DNA from: Trichaptum fuscoviolaceum
Lineage: Eukaryota; Basidiomycota; Agaricomycetes; Hymenochaetales; Trichaptaceae
Direction of reading: 5' to 3'
NCBI GenBank assembly: GCA_910574455.1
Contig: CAJSYZ010000004.1
Span: 372,001-436,000, forward strand
DNA length: 64,000 nucleotides
Shown: positions 62,992 to 64,000 of the stretch, piece after piece
Layout: every line of letters starts with the position of its first letter
Position numbering within the stretch: the first letter of the stretch is position 1
The notes under the pieces: generated by a model
Database searches by the model: none
What the model saw: only the letters and a program-made list of their open reading frames with translations
What the model was told of the DNA's origin: nothing
Position numbers and translations under genes: made by a program

Positions 62992-64000
62992 TTTGGAGAT
63001 TTGATAGTGACTGAATGAAGAGCCTGAGCTACTTCAAGTTGGCAGTGCAGTGAGTACTACTACTAGGAATACTAGTAGTAGTAGTAGTATGCCTGAGAGG
63101 AAAGTAATGGCAAGGGTTATTCAAACGGTGAGTGAAGTTGGAATGAAGGTCAAGTGTCGCCACCGTGGCATGCCACCGGCAGCCTGAGTAGTACTAGTAG
63201 TAGTAGGCTATTACTAGTACTAGTAGTAGCCTGAGTGAGCCACTGGCAGTGAGTGCCAGTGAGCCTGAGGGGCAACTTCAAGTTATTACTAATACTACAG
63301 TAGTAGAAAACGGGCCGAGCTTCGCCGGCAAGTCCCTTACTCCGAGTCCGAGTCCCCCATTTGTCAACTTGAAGACGTTCGCACGGGAGGCAGATTTCCC
63401 TGAGCGTTATCACGCAATTCCGGAACGCAGTGCCCTTCCTCCCAGAACTAGTAGCCTCACTGCCACTGGCACTGCAGTGGCAGCCTCAGGCTCAGGCTGA
63501 GCCTGAGTCACGGTATCACTGCCAGTGGCGCCACTGGATGAAGGATTTAGGACACCCGAAATTGAAACCCATAAGACCCCGCTTGGCACTCAGGCTGGCA
63601 AGCATTTAGGGAGGTTGAAGCCACCCGTCCACCGCCGGCCTTGAGCAGAAGTTCTGCCGGTCCATGGAGACCCGCGGTATAACTTACCTTTGAACTTGAA
63701 GGTAAGGTATCAGGGTGTACTTATGATATCTTACCTGATACTACTACTAGTACGGTAAGCAAGGCAGGCATTTAGGACGACTGTCCTAGACACGGACCAT
63801 CTGGCAGACCCTTCCCCTCTGCTAGATCCTGGAAATTTAGGGCCCGGGCAAGACGGAGAGTTTGGCTCCGAGCCGTGCCGTTTAGTACTAGTACTACATA
63901 CTACTTGTAGGACGAAAAAGCCGTTCTAAATCCTTAGTACGGGAAGCATAGCCTGAGTATGGTGGCTTCCGACTCAGCCTGAGCCGCAGGCTGCGTCACT
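62992..64000. repeat. Motif-rich repeat DNA to the window edge
   Basis: No gene is seen. Dense CTAGTAGTAGTAC, CCACTGGCAGTGAGTGCCAGTG and CAGCCTCAGGCTCAGGCTGAG strings occur. Repeated (G/A)CATTTAGG(A/G) or ATTTAGGG strings lie near 63545, 63604, 63770 and 63835. This may be the end region of a large DNA transposon. Confidence 0.5.

Overview
This window comes from a filamentous basidiomycete, most probably an Agaricomycete. The evidence is short GT-AG introns of about 40-80 bases, an F-box-like protein, tyrosine-kinase-like protein kinases, a DUF6532-type protein, a Plavaka-family (CACTA-like) DNA transposase and Tf1/sushi-type chromodomain Ty3/Gypsy retrotransposons. No rRNA, tRNA, CRISPR array or bacterial-type operon was seen. 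All gene calls rest on reading the sequence and remembering protein families; no database search was run.

The left part (1-22.7 kb) is mostly host genes. It holds an F-box gene (102-1888), a duplicated block carrying a minus-strand protein kinase followed by a decayed Dlt1-like membrane-protein gene (copy 1 about 2787-7960, copy 2 about 14214-18830), and a third Dlt1-like relic (11690-13740). It also holds an intact three-exon membrane-protein gene (9293-11491) and an intron-free FAD-dependent D-amino-acid-oxidase-like gene (20386-21711). Two small inverted-repeat DNA elements with the same termini and 9-base target duplications lie here. One of them (5476-6272) interrupts copy 1 of the duplicated block, while copy 2 keeps the empty site.

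The right part (22.7-64 kb) is transposon-dominated. Three full-length LTR retrotransposons with perfect 5-base target duplications make up about 28.8 kb: element A (25896-37004), element B (37746-44450) and element C (49597-60539). Between them lie a DUF6532-type gene (22694-25735, minus), a coiled-coil gene cut in two by element B (37174-44890, minus), a Plavaka transposase gene with an apparent frameshift (45368-49447, plus) and an unrecognised three-exon gene (61166-62991, minus). The spaces between are full of short GCCACTGGCAGTGGC/CAGCCTGAGG-like and ACTAGTACT-like motifs.

The most interesting finding is that elements A and C, about 11 kb each and clearly diverged from each other, share a complex layout. 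About 2.4-2.7 kb of extra coding sequence precedes gag (ORF1-ORF3), and four overlapping small ORFs follow pol (ORF4-ORF7). ORF2 resembles a second, free-standing copy of the integrase H2C2 zinc-binding domain. Both elements share an AAATTTT slippery heptamer directly before the gag stop codon, an 11-base LTR/PBS complementarity that suggests Tf1-like self-priming, and conserved hairpins before the 3' LTR. Element B is an ordinary 6.7 kb sushi-type element, also apparently self-primed, with a damaged gag.
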